This document shows positions 36,311 through 45,634 of a stretch of DNA of 64,000 nucleotides, in pieces (position 1 is the stretch's first letter; every line of letters begins with the position of its first letter). The stretch is from Saprospiraceae bacterium. Lineage in GTDB: Bacteria > Bacteroidota > Bacteroidia > Chitinophagales > Saprospiraceae. Where the stretch lies: positions 57,043 through 121,042 of the forward strand of contig JALHLK010000011.1 of assembly GCA_022844565.1 (NCBI GenBank). The letters run 5' to 3'. The position numbers and the translations under genes were made by a program. The notes below the pieces were generated by a model that saw only the letters and a program-made list of their open reading frames with translations, was not told the DNA's origin and did not search any database.

Positions 36311-36868
36311 TTATTTTTCTAACCCCGAATACTTTTTATAAATAGCTCGGTAACCCAATAGTCGTCCAATAGGGGCAATAGTATTCATTAATATTTTTTG
36401 CACTCCAATCGGAATGTCCGCAAGATATGATTTACTATCAAGATATTTAAGTGAAACTAACTCTTGAACTAAACCATATTTTCCATTTTTACTTTTTCCG
36501 TCAGCAGCAAGTCCTACTAAGTTTTCTATCAAATAATCAAAGTCTAATGCTGGTGTTACGGAATGAATATAGATTACCGCATCATTTTCATCATTGTAAT
36601 GATTGTGGGGTATATTCTTAGGAAATGTTATTTTTTCTCCTGCGGAAATTTTCTTTGTTTGTCCTTCAAAAAAAATAGTCAATTGCCCTGAAATAACTTC
36701 GAAGGTTTCGTCTTGCAGAACATGTAGGTGTTTGGGAACAAGTTGTCCTTTACCTTTAATAGCTGCTTTCATAGTAACTCGTTCTCCGTTAGTGTCTTTG
36801 GCAGTTTCCAAAAACTCATATGAATCCCCATTTGTTGGGTTAGTAATAGTTTGTCCTTTTGTTGGCAT
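36311..36868 (-). CDS. cupin-domain protein
   Basis: A 185-residue protein. The cupin barrel lies at about residues 30-115, with motif 1 seen as KHLHVLQDETFEVISG and motif 2 as FPKNIPHNHYN. Conserved His and Glu residues suggest a metal site. The C-terminal 70 residues are helical and of unknown role. It is a stand-alone gene next to the dead toxin-antitoxin remnant. Function could be a dioxygenase, isomerase or sensor. Confidence 0.85.
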   Translation of the reverse strand: MPTKGQTITNPTNGDSYEFLETAKDTNGERVTMKAAIKGKGQLVPKHLHVLQDETFEVISGQLTIFFEGQTKKISAGEKITFPKNIPHNHYNDENDAVIYIHSVTPALDFDYLIENLVGLAADGKSKNGKYGLVQELVSLKYLDSKSYLADIPIGVQKILMNTIAPIGRLLGYRAIYKKYSGLEK

Positions 36869-36993
36869 ACTTTTTATATTTAATTTATTGTTTTAGTTAG
36901 TCAATATCATTGCCAAGAACTCATAAGAATTTCTATAAGCCCCGCACAAAAGTAAAAGATTTCTTCAACTTTTAAAACGACTTGTAGATATTC

Positions 36994-37212
36994 TAGTGCT
37001 CCGTCCAAATAAAGATCTTAATTAAATGTTGTTCTTTTTCCAAATCTCTACGTTAAAAATTCTCAACGTAGCGTCGCAATTGTAGTAGCTGTTTCTCGGA
37101 GGCCACAGTTCCGTGCTAAAATCGTTTGCGACGATTTCTTAACGCACTTCATCTTGATATTTGAAAAAATTATTGCCATTTTAATTTAAGTCTTTATCTA
37201 GACGGAGCAATA
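36994..37212. repeat. long imperfect palindrome (about 215 bp), MITE-like
   Basis: The ends TGCTCCGTC (36997) and GACGGAGCA (to 37209) are perfect inverted repeats, and the flanking bases CTAG and ATAG extend the match. Inner blocks also pair across the whole length: ATAAAGATCTTAATTAAA with TTTAATTTAAGTCTTTAT, then ACGTTAA with TTAACGC and GTCGCAA with TTGCGAC. The element can fold into one long stem. It lies alone in a 790-base gap upstream of the cupin gene and downstream of nhaD. No open frame. Confidence 0.75.
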
Positions 37213-37660
37213 GCTGAACGAACGTATATATGGGAACAACTTTAACACGTAGCTAGGGATAATTTGAAATTTGCGAACTAAAACCCAATTTAAGGTTAGT
37301 TTGATGGATTAGGATTGGATAGCGTATCAAAAAAGGAAAGCAGAATACCCGCAAGTAGTAATTGAAAACCTTAGTAGGTCATCTTACGACCATTCATGTG
37401 TTTGATGGAAGAGGGCCGCCTAAGCACTATATAAGGATGGACCAAAAATCACCTTTCTTATATCGGTTCGTATAAGAATAGTAGCCGACTCCGTGGCACT
37501 TTCCTGTCAAAATACACGAAAGTTGAAGCAGGCTAAAGGCCTCGAATTAACAACTGAACTGGCTATGATTTTTATACATGGTTACCAAAAGTGGTATTTC
37601 TATTTCTTGGTTATATATCATTTTATAAACTTTACCAATTTGGAATTTAAGCAATGATAA
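37213..37660. other. non-coding stretch, possible gene relic
   Basis: No intact gene. It is less AT-rich than most gaps here, which suggests a decayed coding sequence, but no family is recognisable in any frame. A perfect 8-bp hairpin (TTCTTATA/TATAAGAA) with an 8-base loop lies at 37455-37478. Confidence 0.35.
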
Positions 37661-38923
37661 TCAAAGGAGTAATATATAGAAAAAAGCACCCGATAAATAT
37701 CCAATAAGCGCTACCAAACTTATTTTTTTTAGATACCAAAAGAAGTCAATTTTCTCTATTCCCATTGCTGCAACACCAGCTGCTGATCCAATGATTAGGA
37801 TACTACCTCCTGTTCCGGCACAATAAGCAATAAGTTCCCAAAAATAATGGTCAGTAGGAAATGTTTGTAAATCGTACATACCCATTGCTGCAGCTACTAA
37901 AGGAACGTTATCTATTATTGCTGAAAGAATACCAAGGGATATTGCTATTATTTTATAATTACCAATGGATTCGCTTAGTGTCGTAGCTAAACTTGATAGC
38001 ATGCTAGTTGATTCAAGGGCAGCTACCGCTAGAAGAATACCCAAAAAGAATAATACACTAGCAATGTCGATATTTCGTAATGCATTTGTCACAGTAATTT
38101 TATGTTCCTTGGCTTTATCTTTATTTAAAAGTTCTGTAACAATCCATAAAACAGATAAACCTATTAGGATACCCATGAATGGTGGTAAATGTGTTAAAGA
38201 CTTAAAGAAAGGAACAAAAATTAGAGCCCCTATTCCAATAAAAAAGACGATTCTTTTCTCGAAATTTAAAATAATTGATTCTTGATTCGAATCATCATTT
38301 CTAATAAAATCACCTTTAATCATTAATGATATTAAGAATAATGGGACAATCATACTTATCAGGCTTGGAAAAAATAAAATTTGCATGATATTAACCGTCG
38401 TAATTTGACCTCCAATCCACAGCATTGTTGTTGTTACATCACCAATTGGAGTCCAGGCTCCTCCAGAATTGGCGGCAATTATTATCATACCGACAAATAA
38501 CAACCTTTCATTTTTATCATTTGATAATTTCCGGGTAAGCGTAACCATCACAATAGTTGTGGTAAGATTATCAAGTACAGAAGAGAGGAAAAAAGTAATA
38601 AAACTCAAAATTATTAGAAGTATCCTTTTATTATTTGTTTTAATTAGCTTTGTGATTACATCAAACCCACTATAAGAGTCAATTAATTCAACAATTGTCA
38701 TTGCACCAATTAGAAAAAATACAATTTGTGATATGTTCCCTAAGTGCTCTACTAATTGTTGAACAATTTCTTCTGAATCTGATTTAAATAAAATATAAGT
38801 CGTCCAAACAAAACCTCCTGTTAAAAGAGCAATCGCTGATTTATTGATTTTAACTTTGCTTTCTAAGGCAATTAATACATAACCAAGACTAAAAGCAATT
38901 AGAATAATTGTGTTCATTGTCAT
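37661..38923 (-). CDS. nhaD: NhaD-type sodium:proton antiporter
   Basis: A 420-residue integral membrane protein of the NhaD/ArsB ion-transporter superfamily with about twelve helices. Diagnostic segments are SSVLDNLTTTIVMVTL near residue 113, ANSGGAWTPIGDVTTTMLW near 150, and the symmetrical AIIDNVPLVAAAMGMYDL near 335. Exchanges Na+ or Li+ for H+ and so serves salt and pH homeostasis. It is transcribed alone, downstream of an attC-like palindrome. Length is slightly short for NhaD but all motifs are present. Confidence 0.9.
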   Translation of the reverse strand: MTMNTIILIAFSLGYVLIALESKVKINKSAIALLTGGFVWTTYILFKSDSEEIVQQLVEHLGNISQIVFFLIGAMTIVELIDSYSGFDVITKLIKTNNKRILLIILSFITFFLSSVLDNLTTTIVMVTLTRKLSNDKNERLLFVGMIIIAANSGGAWTPIGDVTTTMLWIGGQITTVNIMQILFFPSLISMIVPLFLISLMIKGDFIRNDDSNQESIILNFEKRIVFFIGIGALIFVPFFKSLTHLPPFMGILIGLSVLWIVTELLNKDKAKEHKITVTNALRNIDIASVLFFLGILLAVAALESTSMLSSLATTLSESIGNYKIIAISLGILSAIIDNVPLVAAAMGMYDLQTFPTDHYFWELIAYCAGTGGSILIIGSAAGVAAMGIEKIDFFWYLKKISLVALIGYLSGAFFYILLL

Positions 38924-38987
38924 CTTTTTTTGTAGGATGTTAGACTATAAAAATACATTTATTGTTATTTAGTTTTTCTTGCATTGT

Positions 38988-39126
38988 TCCTAACGTTTTG
39001 TAGATTTGCGATGGGCGGGCCTTTAACCACTAATGTCCGTGCGGAGAACTAACCTTTCAGTTACCTCAAAACTATCTGTGGTGCACGAAACCCCGCCTAC
39101 TGCAAATGTGCAGTTAGCAGTTAGGC
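38988..39126 (-). repeat. attC-like long palindrome
   Basis: On the minus strand the sequence opens GCCTAAC (39126-39120, fits RYYYAAC) and closes GTTAGGA (38994-38988, six of seven of GTTRRRY), 139 bases in all. Inside, ATTTGC and GGGCGGG in one arm pair with CCCGCC and GCAAAT in the other. It begins 27 bases after the stop of the leftward gene 39154-39597, as an integron attC would after a cassette gene. No integrase is in the window. It could instead be an intergenic palindromic repeat of similar shape. Confidence 0.55.
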
Positions 39127-39153
39127 GTTTTATTTTATATTGTCTATTCATTG

Positions 39154-39597
39154 CTAAACTGTCTTTTTTGTTAAATGCTCATACGGACTTAATTGCCCAT
39201 TATTCTTCAAGACTCTAATTATCCGTATTCTGTTATATCGTTGCAGAAAAATCGGATAAATATTTATGTACAAATTAAGAATCGGAAGAAAAAACCAGTC
39301 AAATATTGTCAATTTTCTGTCAAGCATAATTGTCAACAGAATAAATAATATTACACCAATTATATGCCGCCATTCGTAATTCCTTGTTTTTATTTCATAT
39401 TTATACAAATCTTTAAATTTGTCAGAATGACTAAGCTTGATTTGAGTTATATTTCTTCTTTTTCTAATAATGTCTCCTGTCGTAGGTAAATACTTCTTGT
39501 AAGTTTTGATACCAACCCATTCATAAATTGTTTTTCCCCCATAAAACTCAAATGTTTTTGGTTCAAAATATCGTAATATTTGTTGTCTAATGGTCAA
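39154..39597 (-). CDS. small membrane protein, CrtO-like acyltransferase family
   Basis: A 147-residue protein with two or three hydrophobic segments. The layout GGKTIYEWVGIKTYKKYLP, then ETR-like IKTRNYEWRHIIG, then the C-terminal YPIFLQRYNRIRI resembles the glycosyl-diaponeurosporenoate acyltransferase (CrtO) family of staphyloxanthin synthesis and its many small relatives. No carotenoid genes are in the window, so the substrate is unknown. It is directly followed by an attC-like palindrome, suggesting a possible cassette. Confidence 0.5.
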   Translation of the reverse strand: MTIRQQILRYFEPKTFEFYGGKTIYEWVGIKTYKKYLPTTGDIIRKRRNITQIKLSHSDKFKDLYKYEIKTRNYEWRHIIGVILFILLTIMLDRKLTIFDWFFLPILNLYINIYPIFLQRYNRIRIIRVLKNNGQLSPYEHLTKKTV

Positions 39598-39720
39598 TGT
39601 TTTGTCGTCTTTTTACGCTTTCTGCATAACTCATTAATAAGGGAAACTTCTTTCTCCTCCTTTTCGTCACATCTATTTGAGTTATAATACATTTTAAAAA
39701 TATAAAAATAAGAATATTTC

Positions 39721-40132
39721 TTAATACTGTCTGTTTTTAAATACCTTTTTACGTTCATTCGGATTTACAGGGTGACTTTCTGTGATAATGCTGTCTTTGG
39801 GTCTAATTAATACATCATCTTCAACAACAATTCCACCGAGGTCTAAAAAACGTATAGGAGTGATTGATAAACACATTTTGACAAATCTGAATATGCCTTC
39901 CAAAATTGGTATGAAATGAGGTAAATATCGTTGTACTTTTATAAATTTGTTGTCCAATTATTTCACTCAATCGTTCTCTAATTTGATCAGTATTACTTGA
40001 CATACTGAGTGCAATTGATAAATTAATTGTTTTAGAAACTTCTTCAAATATTTTTGGATATTCTGGGTCAGTAAAAGGAATTAATCCTCCAATAAGCATT
40101 CTCTCAAAAATGTCAAGCTTGTTTTGATTCAT
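39721..40132 (-). pseudogene. maa: sugar O-acetyltransferase (maltose acetyltransferase-like), frameshifted and truncated
   Basis: From the ATG at 40132 the frame reads a normal start of the family (FERMLIGGLIPFTDPEYPKI, then SEIIGQQIYKSTTIFTSF and NVFINHSYTF). At a run of six A (plus strand 39845-39850) the frame is lost. One base fewer restores DLGGIVVEDDVLI and ITESHPVNPNERKKV. The product then stops at 39721, about 50 residues short of the usual 185-200, losing the last hexapeptide repeats. Frameshift plus truncation point to a pseudogene; the frameshift alone could be a sequencing error. Confidence 0.85.
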
Positions 40133-40139
40133 ATTATTT

Positions 40140-40253
40140 TTAATTTTCAAATGCCTCCTTTGCTATCATTATTTTAGTCATGGCTTTTGGTCAGCCTGTG
40201 TAGAAAGCTAAATGCGTAATGATTTCTTTAAGTTCTTCTTAGGTCCATCCGTG
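40140..40253 (-). pseudogene. carboxymuconolactone decarboxylase-family remnant (C-terminus)
   Basis: The minus strand reads LKHGWT, stop, EELKEIITHLAFYTG, stop, PKAMTKIMIAKEAFEN and a final stop at 40140. This is the C-terminal motif of the carboxymuconolactone decarboxylase / AhpD-like family, where the stops replace ordinary residues. The N-terminal part with the CxxC is not found upstream. It lies eight bases before the acetyltransferase pseudogene, so the two may once have been an operon. Confidence 0.75.
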
Positions 40254-40554
40254 TTTTAAATTTAAAAATGTGCGGTAGCCAAAAAATAAAAAACATTACT
40301 CAACATCGTGTGTCGGTTTATTCTATGTCCCGTTGGTCGTATATCTTTGTTTTCCTATCAAAATGGTTTACTTTTTCTTGTATTTTGTGGTCTGTTTGTT
40401 GGTGAACAGTCGTTTTTGCCTTTGCTGCAAATGTTCAAGTATAAGGATATTACGAGGTTTCGGAGCAATTAAATGTCAGCCAGCCACCAAGTTTTAGACC
40501 CGCATTGCGCTTATGGATTATTGTGCTTTCGCACTTTTACTTATTAAGTTTGTT
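40254..40554. other. non-coding gap between two pseudogenes
   Basis: No gene is seen. A small hairpin GTGC-TTTC-GCAC (40523-40534) lies 20 bases past the end of the broken TonB receptor gene and may terminate it. The rest may be the lost N-terminal part of the decarboxylase gene, but nothing is recognisable. Confidence 0.4.
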
Positions 40555-43014
40555 TTAGAATTTATAATTATATCCAAATCTTATTACCTGGGTTTCGTAG
40601 TAATCTGTAGCTGTATAGCTGAAATTGTTGCCTTCAATTTTCTTTTTTATCACCATTGTATTCAGCAAGTCAGTCGCATTTAGGAATAATTCAGCCTTCC
40701 CCTTCTGAATGCCTTTTTTAACTCCAAAATCAAGTGAGAACCTTGAATCGATTGTCCCTTGGGGGATGATGTCAGGAGCGAGATATATGGCGGTAAGTTG
40801 TACTTCAGAGTTTTTCCAAAATTTAAAATTGGTGTTCAGCTTTATATTTCCAGAATAGATTTCCTGTTGCGTTGCCGTGAAGGTATTTTCTATTGGATAC
40901 TTATTTACTACTGTAAAAGCATCTATTTGATTGTAATATCCATTCAGGTTTAGATTCACATTGATTTTATCAGTTATCTCCTGATTTATAACCACTTCTA
41001 TTCCAGTATTATAGCTTTTGCCAGCATTCTGAGAAATGTTGTAAATCAGATTTGAGTTATCTACTGTTGTGGCAATTCGTGATATGGTTCCATCTGAAAT
41101 ACGATGATAGGCAGCACCATAAAAATATCCTTTGTTCCAGCTATTTTTAAAGCCAAATTCAAAACTATTCGTGAATTGGGGTTGTAAACCCGGATTACCT
41201 ACCTTAATGATTTCAGCATCATCATACTTAGGGAAAATGCGAATATTTACTTCATCAGGTCGGTCAACCCTTCGGTTATAGAAAACCGACAATTTGTTTC
41301 GTTCGTTGATTTTATAGGTTACCCTAGCATTGGGAAAAGGCTGTAAATAATTATACCCATCACTTGAGTAGGTGTTGTGATTGGGGTCTACATCATACTG
41401 TAAATCAACATATTATAACCTTAGGCCAATTGCTCCTTCAAACTTTCTCACTTCGTAAGTATAGTTTCCATACAGTGCAGGAATAGTTTCCTTGTAGGTA
41501 GCTAAACCATCGGCTCCTGTATCGAGTACCGAGTTTGTTGATGCCGGATTAAACTGCATATTTGTTGGAATCGTCCTTCTTCTAAACTTAATTCCCGTTT
41601 CCAGCAAACCATGTTTCATCGGCTTGGTGTAATCCAATGTGAAATCGGCTACCTTTTGGTCAGCTATCAGAAAGAAAGATTCTTCTGTTGTAAATAAAGG
41701 ACGTGTATTGGTAAAAAAATACTTTTCGTCTTCCCGGTCAAAAGTGTAATTGAATCCTATGTTTAGCTTATGACCTGGTTGTTGAAATTTATGTTCATAG
41801 GCCAGAGATGCCATTGCAGCAGTAAGCACTTCATCCTCGAGAAACTGCCACAACCTAAGATTATTAGTTATGATTTCACTAAAAAAAGGCTGATCTCCAT
41901 AGTCAATGATAGATTCCCGACTAAAAACCCCTGAAACCGTTAGCGTGTTTCGCTCATTCATAAACCAATCTATCCCAGCTTTTGACGTAAAAAAATTGGT
42001 GTTTCTGTTTCGTTTCAATTGTTGATTAATCACCATGCCATCATCATAGATTCTGGTTACAAATTCATTTTTATTGAGCGTTTCGGTGTATAAGTTATCG
42101 GCTTGCAGAAACAGATTTATTTTCTTTTTTTTGTAATTAAGTGAAACGGAAGGATTGATTTTAGGCGTGGTCTGATACTGCGGACGAATGCCAGGTAAGT
42201 TTTCTTTTCTTACCCATAAAGCACCAAGCCCAGTCGAGAATCCAACTTTACCATTGAAGCCAGACTGATCCTCTTTCTTCAGGATGACATTGATAATCCC
42301 GGTATTTCCGTTGGCATCATATTTAGCAGAGGGGTTGTTGATGATTTCAATTTTCTCAACGGCTGAAGCAGGTATATTGTCAAGGCCGTTTTGATTTCCA
42401 AAACCTGTAATAGCTGTTTGTTTGCCGTCAATTAGAACCACTACTTGATTATTGCCCCTGAGCTGAACCTGACCGTCTTGCGTAGTAACCCCCGGAAGGT
42501 TATTCATAGACTGCAGAACGCTTCCACCACTTTGGCTTACATTATCATCCACACTATAGGTCTTTTTGTCCATCATGCCTGTTACGGCATCTTGCTTGGC
42601 TGTGACGACTACTTCACTTAGTTGTTGAACACCTTCTTCCAAGAGAATTGCTCCCAGATCAATGAACTCAGAATTAGCACCAATAAATAGTGAAGAGCTG
42701 TATTTTTTATAGCCGATGTAAGTTACTTCCAAGAGATAATCTCCTGGCTTTGCGTCTGAAATGGTAAATAAGCCTTTGTCATTGGAAATTGTACCTGATA
42801 CAAATGATGAATCTGTAGTTTTTTTCAATACAGCATTAACAAAAGGTAAATTTTTATCAGAGACCTTATCTCTTATTGTTCCAGAAACGCTTACGGCTGA
42901 TTTTTGTGCCAATAATCCTAAAGGGAATAGCAAAAGGCATAGTAAGATACTTGGGTTGTTCCTTGTAATTCTTATAGTTTTTCCTAGCTTACCTAGGTTA
43001 AGTTTATTCGACAC
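40555..43014 (-). pseudogene. TonB-dependent outer-membrane receptor interrupted by one in-frame stop
   Basis: An outer-membrane receptor of about 819 residues in a single frame, broken only by a TAA at 41415-41413. Before it: signal peptide (ILLCLLLFPLGLLAQ), CarboxypepD-like domain (VSGTIRDKVSDKNLPFVNA), plug (SMNNLPGVTTQDGQVQLRGN, ending VEKIEIINNPSAKYDANG) and the first barrel strands. After it the barrel resumes without shift (YVDLQYDVDPNHNTYSSDGY) and ends NYKF at the terminus. I start at GTG 43014; the open frame to 43206 runs through a dispersed repeat. Probably a recent pseudogene, or a sequencing error. Confidence 0.85.
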
Positions 43015-43042
43015 TATATTAATTATTTTTGTCTGCACGAAG

Positions 43043-43241
43043 TCCAACACTAAGGAAAGTTGACCGCAAAGTGTCAACTTTTCAAGTTGAACGAGGTTTG
43101 TCCCAATTTCGTAGGGAACCGCTTTTTCATTTTTATAACCTATTAAAGCCATAAATGTACAGAATGTTTGCATTTCATATTTCATTTTGGAGTTAAGAAT
43201 ATGCAAGGATTAGATTTAATAACATATAGGTGTTGATTTTG
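43043..43241 (-). repeat. dispersed upstream repeat, copy C
   Basis: Begins AACACTAAGGAAAGTTGAC (copy B: one difference) and includes CAACTTTTCAAGTTG, a palindromic block also seen in copies A and D in altered form. It ends with the core GAGTTAAGAATATG ... GTTGATTTTG. It lies 29 bases upstream of the TonB receptor start, in the same orientation to its gene as the other copies. Confidence 0.65.
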
Positions 43242-43303
43242 TTAATTTTCATCTATTTCTTCTTTTAGCGATACATTATTTGCAGTAAACATTAACTATT
43301 TTG

Positions 43304-43465
43304 CTACACAATCTGCAAGTACCGGTGACTTTGATTTTGACTTTTGAGCATAAAAAATCGCATTTTGTAATCGTCAATCTTGGCATGATGGTCGTGTCCT
43401 TCATGCCCCATTGGTGGTTTGCTGCCGTGTTTTATATTGCAATAATCCATTTCGGTCATCTTCAT
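43304..43465 (-). pseudogene. N-terminal remnant of a metal-transporting P-type ATPase
   Basis: A 53-codon frame beginning MKMTEMDY and containing HGSKPPMGHEGHDHHAKIDDY then KMRFF. The His-rich GHEGHDHH followed by a short D/E-rich stretch and a K-x-RF helix start is how many copper/heavy-metal P1B-type ATPases of this phylum begin before the first membrane helix. The frame then leaves the family and stops. No other part of the ATPase is nearby. A small His-rich metal-binding peptide is the alternative. Confidence 0.5.
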
Positions 43466-43477
43466 TTTTTTGATTTG

Positions 43478-45160
43478 TCAAGTTTTGTATACCAAAAGTT
43501 CATTGAAATCCGCTGCTCCTTCTTCTTTCAGCAAAAAATCTTTCACCGCCATTAGCATCGCTTTGTTTGAAGTAAAAAGTTCGCGGTTAAAATTGAGTGC
43601 TGTAGTTATATCTAAATCTTCAATCGGGGCATCTTGTACATCTTTGTAAAAATTATTCAGAGCGAAACTATAGTTTTCTTGTATTGTGTTTAATATATCT
43701 TGTAGTTTTTCGAAGCCAGGATTTGATTTCTGTACCATCAGGGCATTTAATTGCTGGTATAAATCGTCTGTTTCTTTTTTGTGGTGTGTAAAAAAATTGA
43801 AAGTAATATCTGTTTCGGAACGCCTGAGGTTTGCGATATTGCTTGCTATATCGTTCATGCTTTTTACGGAGTGCATACAACTGCGGACTGAAGAAATCAG
43901 CTGATTGAGCTGAGCATATTGTTCTTCATTCACTTTTGATCGAAATAATAAATAAAATGCCTGCAGCTCTCCTTGCAACTGTTTCAGAAAATCATATTTT
44001 TCTTCGGAAGATTTTGCAAAGAATTTTCTTTTCTCGTTGATAGGTCTGAATTCAAGATGGTCGCAAAGCTTTTCAATATCAATTTCAAACAGTGTGAGGT
44101 TATAAAGTATGGAGTTGTGAATAAAATAATCCGTTTCTTTTCTGAATAAATCAAGTGCTGTTTCGGGTTCTTTAATATTTGCATGACCAATAAAAGCAGT
44201 AGCAGAGGCATCAGTATCTTTATAGAATTTTTCGAGAAGCTTTGCGAAAGGACTGAGGAAAGGAAGAAAAATAAAAATACTGACTAAATTAATCAGGGTT
44301 GAAAAAGTAACCAAACCCATAAGAGCGTCACTGATTTTAAAAACATCCGTTATTAAAAGCAAAATCGGTCTAAGCAAGACAAAAGCTAATATTGTTAGCA
44401 CGACATTGAATAAGAAATTTCCGAGTGCTACCCGTTTCTTAGAAGCGTTGCCCCCTATAGAAGCTACCATTATTTTAATACTGGTACCTGTTTCTGACCC
44501 GAGTACAAGGGCTGCTGCAGGTGCAAATCCGATAGCCCCTACATGAAGTGCACTGAGCGTAAGGGCCATTGTTACTGAGCTTGATTGCACGAGTGAAGTG
44601 ATGATAAAGCCAATGAGCAGGAAAATAATCAGTGACATCTCTGCATATTTCGAAAAATCAAATGCATTTACTTGCCCTTCCATAGCAGTTTTCATAAATG
44701 AAAGCCCTATGAACAACAAACCAAAACCTAATAGAAAATAGGAACTGTATTTAACGGTTTTTCGATTGCCAAATAGGATAAGCAATAACCCACCAATAAA
44801 TACTACCGGATAAGCAATCACTTCAATATCCATTTTAAAACCAAGCGTTGCTACCACCCAGCTATCAAGCGTAGTACCTAAGTTGGCACCAAGAATAATA
44901 GCCATAGCATTTTTCATAGAGAATACTCCTGCACCCACAAAGGCAAGTACCATTAGTGAAACCATAGAGCTGCTTTGTAGAAGTCCTGTTACTATTGCTC
45001 CGCCCGCTACTGCACTTACCTTGTTTTTGGAAGCGCGCTGAAGAAAGAGTTTAAATTTTCGACCCGAAATATTTTTCAAAGCTTCTTCAATAAGATACAT
45101 TGCAAAGAGGAACAACCCGATTCCGGCAGCAAGCTTAAATATGAGTGTGAGCATTTCCAT
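43478..45160 (-). CDS. Na/Pi-cotransporter II family protein with PhoU-like tail
   Basis: A 560-residue protein. The first half is a Na/phosphate symporter-like membrane domain with the paired QSSS signatures GLLQSSSMVSL (residues 60-70) and SLVQSSSVTMAL (about 190-201). The second half (about 330-545) is helical and PhoU-like. Family members import phosphate with Na+, and the tail is thought to be regulatory. It is transcribed alone. The start overlaps no other gene, and all motifs are intact despite the decaying neighbourhood. Confidence 0.9.
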   Translation of the reverse strand: MEMLTLIFKLAAGIGLFLFAMYLIEEALKNISGRKFKLFLQRASKNKVSAVAGGAIVTGLLQSSSMVSLMVLAFVGAGVFSMKNAMAIILGANLGTTLDSWVVATLGFKMDIEVIAYPVVFIGGLLLILFGNRKTVKYSSYFLLGFGLLFIGLSFMKTAMEGQVNAFDFSKYAEMSLIIFLLIGFIITSLVQSSSVTMALTLSALHVGAIGFAPAAALVLGSETGTSIKIMVASIGGNASKKRVALGNFLFNVVLTILAFVLLRPILLLITDVFKISDALMGLVTFSTLINLVSIFIFLPFLSPFAKLLEKFYKDTDASATAFIGHANIKEPETALDLFRKETDYFIHNSILYNLTLFEIDIEKLCDHLEFRPINEKRKFFAKSSEEKYDFLKQLQGELQAFYLLFRSKVNEEQYAQLNQLISSVRSCMHSVKSMNDIASNIANLRRSETDITFNFFTHHKKETDDLYQQLNALMVQKSNPGFEKLQDILNTIQENYSFALNNFYKDVQDAPIEDLDITTALNFNRELFTSNKAMLMAVKDFLLKEEGAADFNELLVYKT

Positions 45161-45295
45161 AATTATTCAGATCTTTATAAATATATGCTATAACTGCCAA
45201 TGTTGATTGTTCAGTTCGCCCTGATTGCCGAAAACCGGCTGTTGGAAGCTAGTCGTTTCTTTATGATAACCCAATTTATTCTTAGGAACATTTTT

Positions 45296-45634
45296 TTATT
45301 TTTCATTATCGTTTATTAGACGATGTTTTAACCAAGCTAAAAGAAAACTCCCCAAACATGCAGAGCTTATTGCCAAAAGGAGTAAAGGTAAATCTTTTTT
45401 TAAGAACATTTCCAATTGTCCAGTGAAAAGAACACTAAGTCCAATAAGTATAACCATAGGACCAGCAATCCATATTCCCCAATGCCATGATTCTTTTGGC
45501 CAAAGAAAACCGAATAGACTTCCACCCAAAAAATAAATAAGACCAAGAATAATTGGGAAAGACTCTATCTCAGGAATAAAGGGGATAGTGAGCCCTAAAA
45601 TAATAGCAAGGAAGAAAGAATATTTTGAATTCAT
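45296..45634 (-). CDS. hypothetical four-helix membrane protein
   Basis: A 112-residue protein with four hydrophobic helices and a short charged C-terminus. The loop FLWPKESWHWGIW is its most distinctive part. I do not recognise the family. It is preceded by copy D of the dispersed repeat (45711-45875) and may be co-transcribed with the phosphate symporter gene 135 bases downstream. Confidence 0.65.
   Translation of the reverse strand: MNSKYSFFLAIILGLTIPFIPEIESFPIILGLIYFLGGSLFGFLWPKESWHWGIWIAGPMVILIGLSVLFTGQLEMFLKKDLPLLLLAISSACLGSFLLAWLKHRLINDNEK

Noticed and set aside
37213-37660. Decayed transposase or other gene
   Set aside because: Base composition suggests former coding DNA, but no frame gives a recognisable family stretch, so no product is claimed.
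43015-43206. 64-residue N-terminal extension of the TonB receptor
   Set aside because: This part of the frame is the dispersed repeat copy C, also found in non-coding copies elsewhere; a signal peptide starts only after GTG 43014.
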